Positions 42,112 through 53,227 of a stretch of DNA of 64,000 bases are shown here, piece after piece. Where the stretch lies: contig OZ024825.1 of assembly GCA_964016985.1 (NCBI GenBank), forward strand, positions 41,617,668-41,681,667, given 5' to 3'. Within the stretch, counting starts at the first letter, position 1. Every line of letters begins with the position of its first letter. The stretch is from Anodontia alba. Taxonomy: Eukaryota; Mollusca; Bivalvia; Lucinida; Lucinidae. The notes below the pieces were generated by a model. It ran no database searches, was not told the origin of the DNA, and saw only the letters and a list, made by a program, of their open reading frames with translations. Position numbers and translations under genes: made by a program.

Positions 42112-42287
42112 GTTGATGAACAGTTCCTTCTCTCTCTCTAAATATAACGGAAATGTTTCAGGCAAGTAGCCATCAGCTACAGCAGTGTTTCACCATGTCG
42201 TCGGCTGTTAATTTCCTGTGTGGGACACATTAGTCCTCTAGCCTGAAGTAAAACACCATAATAAGAATGTATACTGGTAGGCATTTG

Positions 42288-42319
42288 CCCCCACCACACC
42301 CCCCCCCCCGCCCCCCACC
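42288..42319 (-). other. G-quadruplex-forming tract (minus strand)
   Basis: A long C run plus three further C runs within about 30 bp. Confidence 0.6.
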
Positions 42320-42384
42320 TACCTCCGATCCCTAGCACAGGCTTAAGCAGACTAAATCATTCAGACGAGTTCTGTTCAAGCGCT

Positions 42385-44473
42385 CTAAGTAGCGCCATAA
42401 CAGAAGCGATAGGAACATGTTCAACTTTATATTATTTAATCAGACCGGAGTGTGCGTATGCGCAGGATGATCTGGGCCTTTCTTGTTTGCATTAACCTTA
42501 AGTTTGATTTCACGGTGCCAAGTTTGAGGCGTATTATAAAAGGAGCATATACACCTCGTCATGTATTCGTTTAAACACAGGCAGGTGTCAGACCGTCATT
42601 ATACGTCCTTCTAAAATAAAGGAAAGAGTCACTTATTAGCTCAACCGCTTGGCGCACCTGTTCCCATTCCAAAAGCGGCAGTCATCGGTCACGGGCACCA
42701 GGCAGCAGTCACTGGTCACCCGTTATTAAGTATAGGACACCAGGCACCGGACACGAGGGACTGGTCACCAGTCACTGGGCACCGGTCAATGAGTACGGAC
42801 CTTCAGACACCGGGCACCTGTCACCAGGCACCGGGGACAAGTCACCAGGCAGTTGAATTTCTCACCGGTCACCAGTTACCGGTCATCAGGCACTAGTCAC
42901 CGGGCACTAGTTTTCTGCCGATATAACTTTCAACTAGTAACAGTGTTTTCAGAGAAAACAGATGTTCAACTCCACCCCCACTGTGAATTTTCAGTTTTTC
43001 TACTGCTGTAACCGTGAAAATTAGATCAAAATTACCAAAATCCAGTAAGTTCTTTGGTGTGTCCCAATTATACATCAATGAAAAAAGCTAAGAATCCAAC
43101 CACCGGTCACAAGATATTGTGCAGACAAAAAAGTGTCACGCCAACGCCGACGCCAACGGGATCTACACCATAAACGATGTGTCCCCCTCCCCTTAGATGG
43201 TCTATCCATATGCATGTGTCTCCCCTGCATCAGCGGTACGAATTCGCATGCAGCACTCAGCTATTTTCATTTTTGTGTCGTTCTTTAGCTGCAGCCCCAC
43301 TACACCCCAACAAGTAGTCCGCCACAGATTTATTCTGCTTATTTTCATCTTTTCCTCCCAAAGCCTTGCAGTACCAGAAAATGATAAAAAATTCTGCAGA
43401 ACCACTTATTATTTGTCATACCCGACACAAAACAAGAGAAAAAAAAATACGCACTATTTCACAGGGTACCATGACACTGTGACGTCAGTAGTATAGCAAT
43501 AGTTATTTTGTCGTATCATTTTGCGAGTTACAGGATAGCAAACCACTGTGACCTTAGAAGTATGGTTCCTTGTAACTGACACAAATATGCACATCTGGCA
43601 CACTAAATCTGATTTTGTAACTTTCATTTCGCCATGATAGTGTTCTTACATAGGCTAACATTTAATTCTTAATTTAGGTTCAAACAAGGATACGCCTATT
43701 CTTGTTATGATAAACGCTATTTTAACACACTAGCACTCTCGGCTACTAGAATAGTAAAGAAAATGTTCAGGGAAAGCCACAATCACAAATGACACCAAGA
43801 GAAAGAATAAACAAACGACAACGGACGTAATATCGTTACACGTCACAAACCAACGAAGCGCAAAGAAGCCGGCTTTCTCTCCCCTAACGAGGTGATCGCA
43901 GAACCTGTCAGACACATAGAACCTACCAAACACACTAAAAAGATACCAAACAGGACAAAACGCGAGTAAATCCCCGCAGCGGGCAGTCGCAAGGCCCTAC
44001 AAAGAACGAAAAGCACTAGAACCACCGCCTGATAATGGTTATTAGTAAAACCTACCGGCGGCGGGGTGGGGATTAAATCGATTTTACTGGCACCAAAACG
44101 TCACTAGAGGCTCAAAATTGTTCATAATATATGCAAACCAAACAAAGCCTGCTCTGACTGTCCGAATGCACAGACTGGTCTGGGTACTGCACTCTCGCCT
44201 TTTAAAACACTGCGAATTACGTATCAGCGGATTCAGTATTCGTAAATAACATGGCAAGCAGCTTCATCTAAAAACATAATAAAATCTGTAGATGTCCACT
44301 GAAACCAGACCAGATAGGTCCTATGTGCAGGCTGGTCTGGGCATTCCTTGATCTCTTTGAAATTGATAAAAACCGAGTTTTATCACAACCGCATATATCC
44401 TTTTTCGTAAATAATCAAGAAGGAAGCTCGTACAAGAGTTTCATTTTGGAAAATTTCGTCTCCTGACTTCATG
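42385..44473 (+). repeat. Macrosatellite unit 0 (short, insertion-free)
   Basis: This 2089-bp unit starts CTAAGTAGCGCCATAACAGA like the later units but lacks three segments they carry: the ~830-bp insert (empty site AGACCGGAGTGT at 42442-42453), the ~270-bp inverted segment (after about 42725), and the ~480-bp tRNA-like insert (empty site near 44423). Outside these it aligns along its length with substitutions, so it is older or less homogenised than units 1-4. It contains a GTCAC/GGGCACC minisatellite (42668-42905). Confidence 0.85.
42668..42905 (+). repeat. Short-period GTCACYGGGCACCAG minisatellite
   Basis: Irregular alternation of CACCGGTCAC, CACCAGGCAC and CACTGGGCAC. The same block appears in later units (for example 45601-45640 plus 45915-46075), where the inverted segment has split it. 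Confidence 0.8.
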
Positions 44474-44540
44474 CTAAGTAGCGCCATGACAGAAGCGATA
44501 GCAACATGTTCAACTTTACATTATTTAATCAGACCGGAGT

Positions 44541-45373
44541 GTTTGTTTGTGTTGAGGTATTACGGCCCAGTCAACCCAATGGAATCATGTTGAGCGCGGT
44601 CAGTTTACCTAGCCACACGTTTACTGGGCAGGCTATTGGTTTTCATTTACTCTGGCATACAGTAGAATTAGCCATGAGTACTCGTCTTACTTTATTATAG
44701 TGATTAATTTGATTTTTATGTTTTCGCTTTGATGCATTGACTGAGTTGGGAACCTTTATGCGAACCGAATTTTTATGTATTTCTGTATTAAGAGTAGCAT
44801 CGGGACCCAGGATGAAGTTAGCTAGCTGTAAAAATGCTTTAAACCCCCCGGAAGTTTGCTCTACCGACCGTTCTAAGGCGGTGGTCCCGGTGTTAGTCTT
44901 GCTCTTTGTTGCTTTGTGGTTTATTCTACAAGGCGATTTGTTGTATGTCTTTCCGTGTGTCATTTTGTTCTTGTGTTTTTCAGTCCTTTTAGTATTGCGA
45001 TTACCTCGCTTGGGGAAGAGAGAGCTAATCTTAGTGCTTTTCGTACGTTTGTTCGGTTTGTGCTTGTTTAGATTTGTCGGTTTCCTCTTCCTCTTGGGCT
45101 CTGGGAAGGGCTGCGGTTTGTGATTGTGGCACTCCCTGGACTTTTCTCTTACCTTTTTCAGTCCTCGAGGCGGTTAACCAGTATTGTGCACATTCTTTCG
45201 CCAGAAACTGACAACTGCCCTTCTTGAATCAGCGGAAGGGAGAGAATGACCGTAGAAAATATTCATGATCAATCTCCACGAAAGAATGTTGCCGACCTCG
45301 GCGAGAGTTGAACCCGCGACCTCCTGGTCTCCAGTCGGACGGCGCATCCAACTGAGCCACCGACGCCGGCAGA
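44541..45373 (-). mobile_element. ~830-bp tRNA-headed insertion, unit 1
   Basis: Absent from unit 0. On the minus strand it starts with a tRNA-like segment and ends in an A-rich CAACACAAACAAA tail. Its interior 44633-45155 matches the dispersed repeat at 10453-10985, and 45174-45290 looks like a SINE body (ATTCAAGAAGGGCAGTTGTC on the minus strand; I associate this motif with the mollusc V-SINE group from memory). Confidence 0.75.
45291..45370 (-). tRNA. tRNA-like head of the insertion, unit 1
   Basis: On the minus strand it starts GCCGGCGTCGGTGGCTCAGTT (A-box-like TGGCTCAGTTGG), has GGTCGCGGGTTCAACTC (B-box-like GGTTCAA), and ends GGTCGGC, which pairs with the first seven bases at six positions. 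The D arm is three bases short and the anticodon stem is poor, so it is a tRNA-derived retroposon head rather than a working tRNA. Confidence 0.6.
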
Positions 45374-45664
45374 GTGTGCGTATGCGCAGAATGATCTGGG
45401 CCTTTCTTGTTTGCATTAATCTTAACTTAGATTTCACGGTGCCAAGTTTGAGGCGTATTATAAAAGGAGCATAGACACCTCGTCATGTATTCGTTTAAAC
45501 ACAGGCAGGTGTCAGATCGTCATTATATGTCCTTTTAAAATAAAGGAAAGAGTCACTTATTAGCTCAACCGCTTGACGCACCTGGTCCCATTCCAAAAGC
45601 GGCAGTCATCGGTCACGGGGCACCAGGCAGCAGTCACCCGTCACTAAAAACAGGTAAATGAAAA

Positions 45665-45905
45665 GTTGAGGGAGTGCCACAATCACAAACCGCAGCCCCT
45701 CCCAGACCCCAAAGGAAGAGGAAACCGACAAATCCAAACAAGCACAAACCGAACAAACGTACGAACAACACTAAGATTAGCTCTCTCTTCCCCAAGCGAG
45801 GTAATCGCAATACTAAAAGAACTGAAAACACAAGAACAAAATGACACACGGAAGGACATATACAACAAATCGCCTCGTAGAATAAACCACAAAGCAACAA
45901 AGGGT
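45665..45905 (-). repeat. Inverted segment, unit 1
   Basis: Inverse complement of 44888-45145 in the same unit (for example AGATTAGCTCTCTCTTCCCC and ACAAACCGAACAAACGTACG), giving two arms of about 240 bp separated by about 520 bp. It splits the GTCAC minisatellite; unit 0 lacks it. Confidence 0.85.
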
Positions 45906-47604
45906 AAGACTAAGCATAGGGCACCAGGCACCGGCCACCAGAGACTGGTCACCGGTCACTGGGCACCAGTCAATGAGCATGGACCTTCAGACACCGGGCA
46001 CCTGTCACCAAGCACCGGGCACAAGTCACCAGGCAGTTGAATTTCTCACCGGTCATCAGGCACTAGTCACCGGGCACAAGTTTTCCGCCGATATAAAATA
46101 CAACTAGTAACAGTGTTTTCAGAGAAAACAGATGTCCAATCCCTCCCCCACTGTGAATTTCCAGTTTTTCTACTGCTTTGACCTTGAAAATTAGATCAAG
46201 GTCATCAAAATCCAGTAAGTTCTTTGGTGTGTCCCAGTTATACAGCCATTAAAAATACTAAGAATCCAACCACCGTCACAAGATATTGTGCAGACAAAAA
46301 AGTGTCACGCCAACGCCGACGACAACGGGATCTACACCATAAACGATATGCCCCCCTCCCCCCTTAGGTGGGGGAACATAATAAGTCTATCCATATGCAT
46401 GTGTCTCCCCTGCATCAACGGTACGAATTCGCATGCAGCACTCAGCTACTTTCATTTTTGTGTCGTTCTTTAGCCCCACTACACCCCAACAAGTAGTCCG
46501 CCACAGATTCATTCTGCTTATTTTTCCTCTTTTCCTCCCAAAGCCTTGCAGTACCGGAAAATGATAAAAATTCTGCAGAACCACTTATTATTTGTCATAC
46601 CCGACAAAAAACAAGAGAAAAATATTACGCACTATTTCACAGGGTACCATAACACTGTGACGTCAGTAGTATAGCAATTGTTATTTTGTCGTATCAGTTT
46701 GCGAGTTACAGGATAGCAAACCACTGTGACCTTAGAAGTATGGTTCCTTGTAACTGACACAAATATGCACATCTGGCGCATTTAATCTGATTTTGTAACT
46801 TTCATTTCGCCATGATAGTGTTCTTACATAGGCTAACATTTAATTCTTAATTTAGGTTCAAACAAGGATACGCCTATTCTTGTTATGATAAACGCTATTT
46901 TAACACACTAGCACTCTCGGCTACTAGAATAGTAAAGAAAATGTTCAGGAAAAGCCACAATCACAAATGACACCAACAAAAAGAGTAAACAAACGACAAT
47001 GGACGTAATATCGTTACACGTCAAAAAGCCAACGAAACGCAAAGAAACCAGCTCACTCTTCCCTAAAGAGGTGATCGCAGAACCTGTCAAACATATAGAA
47101 CATACCAAACACACTAAACAGAAACCAAACTGAATAAAACGCGGGTAAATCCCCGCAGTGGGCAGTCGCAAGGCCCTACAAAGAACGAACAGCACTAGAA
47201 CCACCTCCTGATAATGGTTATTAGTAAAATCTACTAGCGGTGGGGTGGGGATTAAATCGATTTTACTGGCACCAAAACGTCACTATAGGCTCAAAAGTGT
47301 TCATAATACATACAAACCAAATAAAGCCTGTTCTGACTGTCCGAATGCACAGGCTGGTCTGGGTACTGCACTCTCGCCTTTTAAAACACTGCGAATTACG
47401 CATCAGCGGATTCAGTATTCGTAAATAACAATGGCAAGCAGTTTCATCTAAAAACATAATAAAATCCGTAGATGTCCACTAAAACCAGACCAGACCGGTA
47501 CGATGTGCAGGCTGGTCTGGGCATTCCTTGATCACTTTGAAATTGATAAAAACCGAGTTTTACACAACCGTATATATCCTTTTTCGTAAATAATCAAGAA
47601 AAAC

Positions 47605-48083
47605 ATATAAATTAGTTCTTGTGTTTATCAAAAAAAGACGCAGAAAAACTATATATCAACAAATATATAAAATACACATTAAAAATATTTAAAAAAGAAA
47701 GTTTTTTTTTTCTTTGGTCTCTACGGGTCTCGTACTCGCATTGTACTGATCAATAGTCAAGCCGTCTAGACCGCTCGGCTATTTGGTTCCCAATAATGTC
47801 TAACATCAAATAATGGTTTTGTTATTGGATTCACTGTGAAATATTAAAGGGACTTAACTACGTCTGTGACGTTGATCATACGTTCTTCTACAATTCAGAT
47901 ACCATTTTAATTTAAAAAGAATTCTTCCAAACCCAACATAATTTGAAATTCCGGTGACATATATAACTTGATATTCTGTCTGTATTGAACGAATGTCTTC
48001 AGACATATAAATAAATGATCTATGGATTGTAAAATCCTAAGAGGCCATTTTAAATCGTCATTCAGATGATTTATTTTCAAACG
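47605..48083 (-). mobile_element. Second tRNA-like-bearing insertion, unit 1
   Basis: Unit 0 reads AATAATCAAGAAGGAAGCTCG where this unit has about 480 extra bases between AATAATCAAGAA and GCTCGTAC. It is AT-rich, with a tRNA-like block near its left third. No clear target duplication. Confidence 0.65.
47714..47791 (-). tRNA. Degenerate tRNA-like sequence, unit 1
   Basis: On the minus strand TAGCCGAGCGGTCTAGACGG is a good A-box of the Leu/Ser type. The B-box position (GAGTACGAGACCC) is degraded and the acceptor ends do not pair. A pseudo-tRNA or SINE head. Confidence 0.5.
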
Positions 48084-48199
48084 CTCGTACAAGAGTTTCA
48101 TATTGGAAAATTTCGTCTCCTGACTTCATGCTAAGTAGCGCCATAACAGAAGCGATAGGAACATGTTCAACTTTACATTATTTAATCAGACCGGAATGT

Positions 48200-49027
48200 T
48201 TGTTTGTGTTGAGGTTTTACGGCCCAGTCAACCCAATGGAATCATGTCGAGCGCGGTCAGTTTACCTAGCCACACGTTTACTGGGCAGGCTATTGGTTTT
48301 CATTTACTCTGGCATACAGTAGAATTAGCCATGAGTACTCGTCTTTGTTTATTATAGTGATTAATTTGATTTTTATGTTTTCGCTTTGATGCATTGACTG
48401 AAATGGGAACCTTTATGCGAACCGAATTTTTATGTATTTCTCTATTAAGAGTAGCATTGGGACCCAGGGTGAAGTTAGCTAGCTGTAAAAGTGCTTTAAA
48501 CCCCCCGGAAGTTTGCTCTACCGACCGTTCTAAGGCGGTGGTCCCGGTGTTAGTCTTGCTCTTTGTTGCTTTGTGGTTTACTCTACAAGGCGATTTGTTG
48601 TATGTCTTTCCGTGTGTCATTTTGTTCTTGTGTTTTTCAGTACTTTTAGTATTGCGATTACCTCGCTTGGGGAAGAGAGAGCTAATCTTAGTGCTTTTCG
48701 TACGTTTGTTCGGTTTGTGCTTGTTTAGATTTGTCGGTTTCCTCTTCCTCTTGGGCTCTGGGAAGGGCTGCGGTTTGTGATTGTGGCACTCCCTGGACTT
48801 TTCTCTTACCTTTTTCAGTCCTCGAGGCGGTTAACCAGTATTGTGCACATTCTTTCGCCAGAAACTGACAACTGCCCTTCTTGAATCAGCGGAAGGGAGA
48901 GAATGACCGTAGAAAATATTCATGATCAATCTCCACGAAAGAATGTTGCCGACCTCGGCGAGAGTTGAACCCGCGACCTCCTGGTCTCCAGTCGGACGGC
49001 GCATCCAACTGAGCCACCGACGCCGGC
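48200..49027 (-). mobile_element. ~830-bp tRNA-headed insertion, unit 2
   Basis: Left duplication AGACCGGAATGT at 48188-48199; the right duplication is collapsed as in unit 1. Confidence 0.75.
48948..49027 (-). tRNA. tRNA-like head of the insertion, unit 2
   Basis: Identical to 45291-45370 by eye. Confidence 0.6.
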
Positions 49028-49321
49028 AGAGTGTGCGTATGCGCAGAATGATCTGGGCCTTTCTTGTTTGCATTAATCTTAACTTAGATTTCACGGTGCC
49101 AAGTTTGAGGCGTATTATAAAAGGAGCATAGACACCTCGTCGTGTATTCGTTTAAACACAGGCAGGTGTCAGATCGTCATTATATGTCCTTTTAAAATAA
49201 AGGAAAGAGTCACTTATTAGCTCAACCGCTTGACGCACCTGGTCCCATTCCAAAAGCGGCAGTCATCGGTCACGGGGCACCAGGCAGCAGTCACCCGTCA
49301 CTAAAAACAGGTAAATGAAAA

Positions 49322-49562
49322 GTTGAGGGAGTGCCACAATCACAAACCGCAGCCCCTCCCAGACCCCAAAGGAAGAGGAAACCGACAAATCCAAACAAGC
49401 ACAAACCGAACAAACGTACGAACAACACTAAGATTAGCTCTTTCTTCCCCAAGCGAGGTAATCGCAATACTAAAAGGACTGAAAACACAAGAACAAAATG
49501 ACACACGGAAGGACATATACAACAAATCGCCTCGTAGAATAAACCACAAAGCAACAAAGGGT
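49322..49562 (-). repeat. Inverted segment, unit 2
   Basis: Same as 45665-45905, inverse complement of part of this unit's 830-bp insertion. Confidence 0.85.
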
Positions 49563-51370
49563 AAGACTAAGCATAGGGCACCAGGCACCGGCCACCAGAG
49601 ACTGGTCACCGGTCACTGGGCACCAGTCAATGAGCATGGACCTTCAGACACCGGGCACCTGTCACCAAGCACCGGGCACAAGTCACCAGGCAGTTGAATT
49701 TCTCACCGGTCATCAGGCACTAGTCACCGGGCACAAGTTTTCCGCCGATATAAAATACAACTAGTAACAGTGTTTTCAGAGAAAACAGATGTCCAGTCCC
49801 TCCCCCACTGTGAATTTTCAGTTTTTCTACTGCTTTGACCTTGAAAATTAGATCAAGGTCATCAAAATCCAGTAAGTTCTTTGGTGTGTCCCAGTTATAC
49901 AGCCATTAAAAATACTAAGAATCCAACCACCGTCACAAGATATTGTGCAGACAAAAAAGTGTCACGCCAACGCCGACGACAACGGGATCTACACCATAAA
50001 CGATATGCCCCCCTCCCCCCTTAGGTGGGGGAACATAATAAGTCTATCCATATGCATGTGTCTCCCCTGCATCAACGGTACGAATTCGCATGCAGCACTC
50101 AGCTACTTTCATTTTTGTGTCGTTCTTTAGCCCCACTACACCCCAACAAGTAGTCCGCCACAGATTCATTCTGCTTATTTTTCCTCTTTTCCTCCCAAAG
50201 CCTTGCAGTACCGGAAAATGATAAAAATTCTGCAGAACCATTTATTATTTGTCATACCCGACAAAAAACAAGAGAAAAATATTACGCACTATTTCACAGG
50301 GTACCATAACACTGTGACGTCAGTAGTATAGCAATTGTTATTTTGTCGTATCAGTTTGCGAGTTACAGGATAGCAAACCACTGTGACCTTAGAAGTATGG
50401 TTCCTTGTAACTGACACAAATATGCACATCTGGCGTATTTAATCTGATTTTGTAACTTTCATTTCGCCATGATAGTGTTCTTACATAGGCTAACATTTAA
50501 TTCTTAATTTAGGTTCAAACAAGGATACGCCTATTCTTGTTATGATAAACGCTATTTTAACACACTAGCACTCTCGGCTACTAGAATAGTAAAGAAAATG
50601 TTCAGGAAAAGCCACAATCACAAATGACACCAACAAAAAGAGTAAACAAACGACAATGGACGTAATATCGTTACACGTCAAAAAGCCAACGAAACGCAAA
50701 GAAACCAGCTCACTCTTCCCTAAAGAGGTGATCGCAGAACCTGTCAAACATATACAACCTACCAAACACACTCAACAGAAACCAAACTGAATAAAACGCG
50801 GGTAAATCCCCGCAGTGGGCAGTCGCAAGGCCCTACAAAGAACGAACAGCACTAGAACCACCTCCTGATAATGGTTATTAGTAAAATCTACTAGCGGCGG
50901 GGTGGGGATTAAATCGATTTTACTGGCACCAAAACGTCACTATAGGCTCAAAAGTGTTCATAATACATACAAACCAAATAAAGCCTGTTCTGACTGTCCG
51001 AATGCACAGGCTGGTCTGGGTACTGCACTCTCGCCTTTTAAAACACTGCGAATTACGCATCAGCGGATTCAGTATTCGTAAATAACAATGGCAAGCAGTT
51101 TCATCTAAAAACATAATAAAATCCGTAGATGTCCACTGAAACCAGACCAGACCGGTCCGATGTGCAGGCTGGTCTGGGCATTCCTTGATCACTTTGAAAT
51201 TGATAAAAACCGAGTTTTACACAACCGTATATATCCTTTTTCGTAAATAATCAAGAAAAAAATATAAATTAGTTTTTGTGTTTATCAAAAAAAGACGCAG
51301 AAAAACTATATATCAACAAATAAATAAAATACACATTAAAAATATTTAAAAAAGAAAGTTTTTTTTTTCT

Positions 51371-51448
51371 TTGGTCTCTACGGGTCTCGTACTCGCATTG
51401 TACTGATCAATAGTCAAGCCGTCTAGACCGCTCGGCTATTTGGTTCCC
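51371..51448 (-). tRNA. Degenerate tRNA-like sequence, unit 2
   Basis: Same sequence as 47714-47791. Confidence 0.5.
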
Positions 51449-51856
51449 AATAATGTCTAACATCAATTAATGGTTTTGTTATTGGATTCACTGTGAAATA
51501 TTAAAGGGACTTAACTACGTCTGTGACGTTGATCATACGTTCTTCTACAATTCAGATACCATTTTAATTTAAAAAGAATTCTTCCAAACCCAACATAATT
51601 TGAAATTCCGGTGACATATATAACTTGATATTCTGTCTGTATTGAACGAATGTCTTTAGACATATAAATAAATGACCTACGGATTGTAAAATCCTAAGAG
51701 GCCATTTTAAATCGTCATTCAGATGATTTATTTTCAAACGCTCGTACAAGAGTTTCATTTTGGAAAATTTCGTCTCCTGACTTCATGCTAAGTAGCGCCA
51801 TAACAGAAGCGATAGGAACATGTTCAACTTTACATTATTTAATCAGACCGGAATGT

Positions 51857-52686
51857 TTGTTTGTGTTGAGGTTTTACGGCCCAGTCAACCCAATGGAATC
51901 ATGTCGAGCGCGGTCAGTTTACCTAGCCACACGTTTACTGGGCAGGCTATTGGTTTTCATTTACTCTGGCATACAGTAGAATTAGCCATGAGTACTCGTC
52001 TTTGTTTATTATAGTGATTAATTTGATTTTTATGTTTTCGCTTTGATGCATTGACTGAAATGGGAACCTTTATGCGAACCGAATTTTTATGTATTTCTCT
52101 ATTAAGAGTAGCATTGGGACCCAGGGTGAAGTTAGCTAGCTGTAAAAGTGCTTTAAACCCCCCGGAAGTTTGCTCTACCGACCGTTCTAAGGCGGTGGTC
52201 CCGGTGTTAGTCTTGCTCTTTGTTGCTTTGTGGTTTATTCTACAAGGCGATTTGTTGTATGTCTTTCCGTGTGTCATTTTGTTCTTGTGTTTTTCAGTAC
52301 TTTTAGTATTGCGATTACCTCGCTTGGGGAAGAGAGAGCTAATCTTAGTGCTTTTCGTACGTTTGTTCGGTTTGTGCTTGTTTAGATTTGTCGGTTTCCT
52401 CTTCCTCTTGGGCTCTGGGAAGGGCTGCGGTTTGTGATTGTGGCACTCCCTGGACTTTTCTCTTACCTTTTTCAGTCCTCGAGGCGGTTAACCAGTATTG
52501 TGCACATTCTTTCGCCAGAAACTGACAACTGCCCTTCTTGAATCAGCGGAAGGGAGAGAATGACCGTAGAAAATATTCATGATCAATCTCCACGAAAGAA
52601 TGTTGCCGACCTCGGCGAGAGTTGAACCCGCGACCTCCTGGTCTCCAGTCGGACGGCGCATCCAACTGAGCCACCGACGCCGGCAG
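51857..52686 (-). mobile_element. ~830-bp tRNA-headed insertion with 12-bp target duplications, unit 3
   Basis: Exactly 830 bp between AGACCGGAATGT (51845-51856) and AGACCGGAGTGT (52687-52698), which differ at one position. Unit 0 has a single AGACCGGAGTGT at the corresponding place (42442-42453), the empty target. Minus-strand order is tRNA-like head, body, A-rich tail, then target duplication, the structure of a LINE-mobilised SINE, though 830 bp is long for one. Confidence 0.85.
52605..52684 (-). tRNA. tRNA-like head of the insertion, unit 3
   Basis: Same as 45291-45370; the insertion boundary lies two bases beyond it. Confidence 0.6.
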
Positions 52687-52986
52687 AGACCGGAGTGTGC
52701 GTATGCGCAGAATGATCTGGGCCTTTCTTGTTTGCATTAATCTTAACTTAGATTTCACGGTGCCAAGTTTGAGGCGTATTATAAAAGGAGCATAGACACC
52801 TCGTCATGTATTCGTTTAAACACAGGCAGGTGTCAGATCGTCATTATATGTCCTTTTAAAATAAAGGAAAGAGTCACTTATTAGCTCAACCGCTTGACGC
52901 ACCTGGTCCCATTCCAAAAGCGGCAGTCATCGGTCACGGGGGCACCAGGCAGCAGTCACCCGTCACTAAAAACAGGTAAATGAAAA

Positions 52987-53227
52987 GTTGAGGGAGTGCC
53001 ATAATCACAAACCGCAGCCCCTCCCAGACCCCAAAGGAAGAGGAAACCGACAAATCCAAACAAGCACAAACCGAACAAACGTACGAACAACACTAAGATT
53101 AGCTCTCTCTTCCCCAAGCGAGGTAATCGCAATACTAAAAGGACTGAAAACACAAGAACAAAATGACACACGGAAGGACATATACAACAAATCGCCTCGT
53201 AGAATAAACCACAAAGCAACAAAGGGT
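52987..53227 (-). repeat. Inverted segment, unit 3
   Basis: As 45665-45905, with one private substitution (CCATAATCAC at 52999). Confidence 0.85.

Larger units (their letters stand above)
44474..48130 (+). repeat. Macrosatellite unit 1 (3657 bp)
   Basis: Carries all three insertions: 44541-45373 (tRNA-headed), about 45645-45914 (inverted segment), and about 47605-48083 (second tRNA-like). The right target duplication of the first insert has been trimmed by seven bases here and in unit 2. Reading frames such as 44737-45123, 45174-45437 and 45666-46040 recur in every unit because the units are copies, not because they are genes. Confidence 0.95.
48131..51787 (+). repeat. Macrosatellite unit 2 (3657 bp)
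   Basis: Near-identical to unit 1; the same trimmed right junction (CGGCAGAGTGTGCG at 49022-49035) groups it with unit 1. Inverted segment at 49322-49562, second insertion at about 51262-51740. Confidence 0.95.

Noticed and set aside
45291..45370. Functional tRNA gene (four copies)
   Set aside because: The D arm is short, the anticodon stem mispairs and the sequence abuts a retroposon insertion boundary; a SINE head explains it better.
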